Source of the DNA: Anaerolineae bacterium
GTDB taxonomy: Bacteria; Chloroflexota; Anaerolineae; JAFGEY01
Length of the DNA: 16,783 nucleotides
Assembly: GCA_016929205.1 (NCBI GenBank)
Contig: JAFGJF010000503.1
Location: 1 to 16,783 of the forward strand
Reading direction: 5' to 3'
Numbering within the stretch: the stretch's first letter is position 1; the number at the start of each line of letters is the position of its first letter. Shown piece after piece: positions 13,244-16,783 of the stretch. A program made the translations under genes and the position numbers. The notes beneath the pieces were generated by a model. It saw only the letters and a program-made list of their open reading frames with translations. It ran no database searches and was not told the DNA's origin.

Positions 13244-16135
13244 ATGTTTTTCATTGCCCTGAAGCGTTTGCTAAACCGTCCGCTGCTTACCCTGCTTTCC
13301 ATCCTGGGTATGACGCTCTCGGTCGGCCTCATCGTCAGCATCCCGGTCTTTGCCAAGGCGGTCAGTTTTATCATCTTGAGGGAAGAGCTGGACGCCATCA
13401 GCAGCGCATCGGGACGACCGCCCTTTTCGATGCGCATCTACGTCCTGCCCTCGGGACACTATGAATTGTCACTAGAGACCGCCGGTACCTGGCAGGATCA
13501 CATCACCGAAACCATCCTGGCCGAGGTTGGCCTGCCCTTGGTGGCTCACTATCGCCACCTTGAGACAACAGGGCTGGTGATGCGCACCAGGTACGAAAAG
13601 CCGGATTACGGGCCGCCGCCACAAATCCTGATTCAAGATACGAAACTCGTCGTCTTGCCCGGGATCGAATCACATATGACAGTCCTGGACGGCGTACCGA
13701 TGGATGGCGTGCCCGCAGATGGCATCCCGGCGATCGGCATCCCCACAGACCAGGCCCCAACGATCAAGAGACTTGATCTACTCTATGTCTGGGTGCACCA
13801 GACCACAGCAAACAAGACAGGACTTCACCCCGGCGAAATATTTGAGGTATACGATTCAAACAGGCGAGTGGCGATCCCTGTCCAAGTCGCCGGAACCTGG
13901 CAGGCCACCGATCCCCAAGATATGTTTTGGTTTCAAAATCCAGATCTGACCTTGCAGCGGATGCTGCTGGTACGCCCTGATGACTATCAGGCCGTCGTCG
14001 AGCCTATTTTCGGGCAGCTGGGCTTTGCCTCGTGGTATCTGATCCTGGATGACAGCCAGCTCGCAGCGGAAAACGTCAGGAAACACACAGAAGGACTCGG
14101 CACCGCATTCAAGATCGTCACCCAATACCTGCCCGATCCACACCTGGACAGTTCGCCTTTGCCGGCTTTGGAACAGTCACTCAAGCGTGAATCCGACTTG
14201 ACCGTGCTCATGTTTGCATTTAGCGTGCCAATGATGGGATTTTTGCTTTATTTCTTGAGCCTTCTTGCTGCGATCACGATCCGTTGGCAGCAACGCGAGA
14301 CCGCGGTCATCATAAGCCGGGGAATGTACGGCCACCAACTGCTGCTCGTCAGCACCATCGAAGCCGGGATCCTGATCGGGCTTGGCCTGAGCCTGGGCTT
14401 TTTTGCCGGCCTCAAACTGGCCCAGGCGATGGGATACACGTCAAGCTTTATGCATTTTGTACGACGTTCCTCCCTGCCGGTCTCAGCGACAACCGTGAAC
14501 GTGCCTATGCTCGCGGCAACCCTGGCGGCGATGTTTCTGGCGCGGCTGGTGCCGGTATGGCGCTCATTGCGCACGAGCATCGTCGCCCACGAACAGCGGC
14601 GTTCCCGCCCACCACAAAAACCGGCCTGGCAGCGTTTTTATCTGGATTTTTTGCTATTGATCCCGGTCATCTATGCCTACAGGCAGTTGTCAAAGCAAGG
14701 CACACTCGTCCCCGAGGCGATCACCGGGGAACGCGCGACGACGATAGATCCCCTGCTGTTCCTGGTTCCGGCGCTCTTTGCGCTGACCATATCTTTGATT
14801 TTCGTGCGCCTCTTTCCCTTGCTGATGCGCATTGGCGATGGATTGAGCGCGCTTGGCAGGCGGGCCACCTTTTATATGGCCTTTCGCCAACTGGCCCGGC
14901 AGAGCAGCCAGTATACCAATGCCTTACTGCTGGTGATCACCTCTTTGAGCCTGGGTGGTTTTATGGCCTCTATGGCTGCCAGCCTGAACGATTGGCTGTT
15001 CGACCAAGTTTATTACGCCGTCGGTTCGGACGTGTTGCTAAAGCAGATGATCGATCCCGAGTACGCAGAAGCAGGCCTCATTCCGCCCGAGGGAGCATGG
15101 TCGCTGCCGATCGAAAGCTACCTGGACATACCCAGCGTCCTGGATGCAGCACGAGTAGGAATGTACCCGGCTACGGTCCACCTGAACCAGTTGCGCGGGC
15201 TCAAACAGACGTTCATCGGCGTCGATCGCCTCGACCTGCCCCGCCTGCTTTTTTTCCGCGCTGACTTTGCCGACCAGCCTCTGGGAGGGTTGATGAACCA
15301 ATTGGCATCGCGCGAAGATGCGGTGCTGCTGTCAGAACGGTTTATGCGAGAGGCCAATTTCCAGGTTGGCTCCAAGATCTCAATTCGCATCTCTATCCTG
15401 GACCTGATCCTGAACCAGATTTCACTGACGAGTGACTTTATCGTCGCTGGCACGTACAGATATTTCCCCACCGTATACGAACAAGAAGACGCCTCGGGCG
15501 ACCAGCAGACGGCGATCATTGGCAACCTTGATTTTCTGTTCGAACAGATCGGCGGCCCTGAACTGCATCACATCTGGCTCAAAACCGCGCCCGATGCGGA
15601 CAAGCAGCAAATGATCGCTCGGGTAGAAGAAATGGGCGTATTCATCAAGGATTGGAACGAGGCAAGAGACATGATCGCCGAGGAACAGGCCAAATCAGAA
15701 CGCGTGGGCATTTTCGGGACGCTGACGATCGGCTTTCTGGCAGCGACGGTGCTGTCAGGGATCGGGCTGCTCGTCTATAATTACGCTTCGCTGCAAGAAC
15801 GGCTTTTCCGTTTTACCATTCTGTGGGCGATCGGTCTCTCACTGCTGCAAGTGATTTCACAGATCGCGATCGAGTACATGGTGCTGATGGTCTACAGCGT
15901 GCTCGGTGGCGCTGCGATCGGCGCGTGGGCATCCGGATTGTTTATTCCCTTTTTCCAGGCCATTGACGAAGGAATGCTACGCCCACCATCGATTATTCCC
16001 GTTATCGCCTGGCAAGACATTGCCCGGATATCCGGCGTATTCACCATCGTGCTGGTCGTCGCGCAACTGGCCGTCGTCGTTGGTGTCTTGCGCAAAGGGG
16101 TTTTCCAGGCACTGCGTCTGGGCGATCAAGAGTAG
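13244..16135 (+). CDS. Large FtsX/MacB-type ABC transporter permease, copy 2 (paralogue)
   Basis: The 963-residue protein aligns end to end with copy 1 and has the same ten-helix plan. Helix 1 is at about 14-36, and the first extracytoplasmic domain runs to about 317. Six helices span 318-580, the second extracytoplasmic domain spans 581-820, and three terminal helices follow. Identity is highest in the membrane parts: both share NRPLLTLLSILG near the start, WQQRETAV after helix 2, and the last ten residues FQALRLGDQE. Copy 2 differs by a repeat insertion (149-168), a longer loop at 718-731, and an insertion EDASGDQQ (748-755). The ATG at 13244 has AGGAG six bases upstream. No ATPase or accessory protein is adjacent. 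The stop is three bases from the convergent dnaE stop. Whether it pairs with copy 1 as a heterodimer or serves a separate system is open. Confidence 0.88.
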   Translation: MFFIALKRLLNRPLLTLLSILGMTLSVGLIVSIPVFAKAVSFIILREELDAISSASGRPPFSMRIYVLPSGHYELSLETAGTWQDHITETILAEVGLPLVAHYRHLETTGLVMRTRYEKPDYGPPPQILIQDTKLVVLPGIESHMTVLDGVPMDGVPADGIPAIGIPTDQAPTIKRLDLLYVWVHQTTANKTGLHPGEIFEVYDSNRRVAIPVQVAGTWQATDPQDMFWFQNPDLTLQRMLLVRPDDYQAVVEPIFGQLGFASWYLILDDSQLAAENVRKHTEGLGTAFKIVTQYLPDPHLDSSPLPALEQSLKRESDLTVLMFAFSVPMMGFLLYFLSLLAAITIRWQQRETAVIISRGMYGHQLLLVSTIEAGILIGLGLSLGFFAGLKLAQAMGYTSSFMHFVRRSSLPVSATTVNVPMLAATLAAMFLARLVPVWRSLRTSIVAHEQRRSRPPQKPAWQRFYLDFLLLIPVIYAYRQLSKQGTLVPEAITGERATTIDPLLFLVPALFALTISLIFVRLFPLLMRIGDGLSALGRRATFYMAFRQLARQSSQYTNALLLVITSLSLGGFMASMAASLNDWLFDQVYYAVGSDVLLKQMIDPEYAEAGLIPPEGAWSLPIESYLDIPSVLDAARVGMYPATVHLNQLRGLKQTFIGVDRLDLPRLLFFRADFADQPLGGLMNQLASREDAVLLSERFMREANFQVGSKISIRISILDLILNQISLTSDFIVAGTYRYFPTVYEQEDASGDQQTAIIGNLDFLFEQIGGPELHHIWLKTAPDADKQQMIARVEEMGVFIKDWNEARDMIAEEQAKSERVGIFGTLTIGFLAATVLSGIGLLVYNYASLQERLFRFTILWAIGLSLLQVISQIAIEYMVLMVYSVLGGAAIGAWASGLFIPFFQAIDEGMLRPPSIIPVIAWQDIARISGVFTIVLVVAQLAVVVGVLRKGVFQALRLGDQE
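13688..13747 (+). repeat. Four tandem 15-base units coding DG(V/I)P-x repeats in permease copy 2
   Basis: Four degenerate 15-base units encode DGVPM, DGVPA, DGIPA and IGIPT (residues 149-168) within the first extracytoplasmic domain. Copy 1 has only a single non-repetitive stretch (DGESMESPT) at the same place. The units differ mostly at third codon positions in the first three copies, which points to an older in-frame expansion and not an assembly artefact. The segment accounts for most of the length difference between the two permeases. Confidence 0.8.
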
Positions 16136-16138
16136 GCG

Positions 16139-16783
16139 TCACGCCACTTGAAGCGCATTCTGTCCCAGCATTGACCGCAGCGCGTGCGCCAACTCGGGTG
16201 TATAGGCCGCTCGCTGCGGATAAACAATCTTGACCCGATAGTGCCCGTTGACGATCCAGAACGTGAACCGATCGTTGCCAGGATGCTCCTGCAATTGTGC
16301 GCAAACCCGCTGCACCAGCCCGACGTCCGATTCGGCATTCTCGGTACGGCGAATGGTCACCCGCACCTGCTGGGCCTTTTCCCGCACCGGCCGGGCTTTT
16401 TCCTGAACCGGCGCAGATGCTTTCTTTGTCTCTTCAGTAGGACGGGCAACCTGCACCCGGTCGGTGATCGAGTCACACAGGATCTTGGGATTACCCCGCT
16501 CCGCATCCACCTTGCCACGAACAATGATGATCTTGTCTTCCTGCAGCAAGTCGCGATAGGCAGCATATGAGCGCGGGAAAACAACCACCTCGATCCCGCC
16601 CTGGATGTCCTCGATATGCACAAACGCCATCGGATCGCCCTTTTTGGTGAGGTGGGGACGAATCCAGTCAATGATCCCGGCGACGACCACATTTTGCCCG
16701 TTCATCGACTCGTTGACCTCGCCGCACAGCGTGGTCACCGTGCTCTGCCAATCGATATCCACCTGCATCAGCGGATGCTCCGA
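16139..16783 (-). CDS. dnaE: DNA polymerase III alpha subunit (DnaE), C-terminal part, truncated by the window edge
   Basis: The 214 visible residues begin with SEHPL, matching the conserved HPL motif of DnaE that precedes the OB domain, and the frame is open to the window edge. The OB fold follows: VVVAGIIDWIRPHLTKKGDPMAFVHIED, then GIEVVVFPRSY and IIIVRGKVD. This domain binds single-stranded template DNA during replication. A charged, low-complexity linker (containing EKARPVREKAQQVR) leads to a final domain ending in LRSMLGQNALQVA, the region that in other DnaE proteins contributes to tau binding. The polymerase and PHP domains lie outside the window. The gene converges on permease copy 2 with three bases between the stops and no visible terminator. 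Confidence 0.92.
   Translation of the reverse strand, partial: SEHPLMQVDIDWQSTVTTLCGEVNESMNGQNVVVAGIIDWIRPHLTKKGDPMAFVHIEDIQGGIEVVVFPRSYAAYRDLLQEDKIIIVRGKVDAERGNPKILCDSITDRVQVARPTEETKKASAPVQEKARPVREKAQQVRVTIRRTENAESDVGLVQRVCAQLQEHPGNDRFTFWIVNGHYRVKIVYPQRAAYTPELAHALRSMLGQNALQVA

Noticed and set aside
14284..15264. Open frame of 326 codons inside permease copy 2, other frame
   Set aside because: It overlaps a strongly conserved permease, and a comparable shadow (11289-12035) occurs in copy 1, as expected from shared base composition.

Overview
The window is a densely packed bacterial chromosomal segment with a GC content that looks to be in the mid-to-high 50s. I read eleven protein-coding genes, ten complete and one cut by the right edge. 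There are no RNA genes, insertion sequences, phage genes or CRISPR arrays, and no gene-free stretch reaches 300 bases (the largest gap is about 170 bases). The gene content and the style of the two very large FtsX-type permeases suggest a member of the Chloroflexota, perhaps Anaerolineae. That assignment is an inference from general resemblance, not from a marker-gene comparison.

Region 1 (1-2874, + strand): a near-consensus sigma70-type promoter drives a three-gene unit. It encodes a uroporphyrinogen-decarboxylase-superfamily protein with the HxC...C metal-site pattern of corrinoid methyltransferases, a PfkB-type sugar kinase resembling tagatose/ketose kinases, and a RimJ/RimL-like N-acetyltransferase that overlaps the kinase by four bases. 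Region 2 (2880-3998, - strand): a PlsC-like acyltransferase with an unusual HX4E instead of HX4D motif and a long C-terminal extension, convergent with region 1. Region 3 (4080-8675, + strand): a likely four-gene operon of the TldD and TldE/PmbA metalloprotease pair, a nitroreductase-fold flavoprotein and an MFS transporter. It is divergent from the acyltransferase across an 81-base gap that holds an inverted repeat.

Region 4 (8741-10123, - strand): a phosphomannomutase/phosphoglucomutase of the AlgC/ManB type, with a recognisable promoter whose -10 box lies inside a perfect palindrome. Region 5 (10228-16135, + strand): two tandem, clearly paralogous permeases of 941 and 963 residues, each with about ten membrane segments and two large extracytoplasmic domains. 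The first has a near-perfect TTGACA-17-TATGAT promoter and its own intrinsic terminator, so the two copies are probably separate transcription units. No ABC ATPase partner lies in the window. Region 6 (16139-right edge, - strand): the C-terminal part of DNA polymerase III alpha (DnaE), ending three bases from the second permease.

Most genes are recognisable families. The points most worth a second look are the duplicated orphan permeases and the short in-frame repeat in the second copy, the TldD/TldE-nitroreductase-MFS operon, the altered acyltransferase, and the divergent regulatory region around 10150-10256. I see no clear evidence of a wholly new system.
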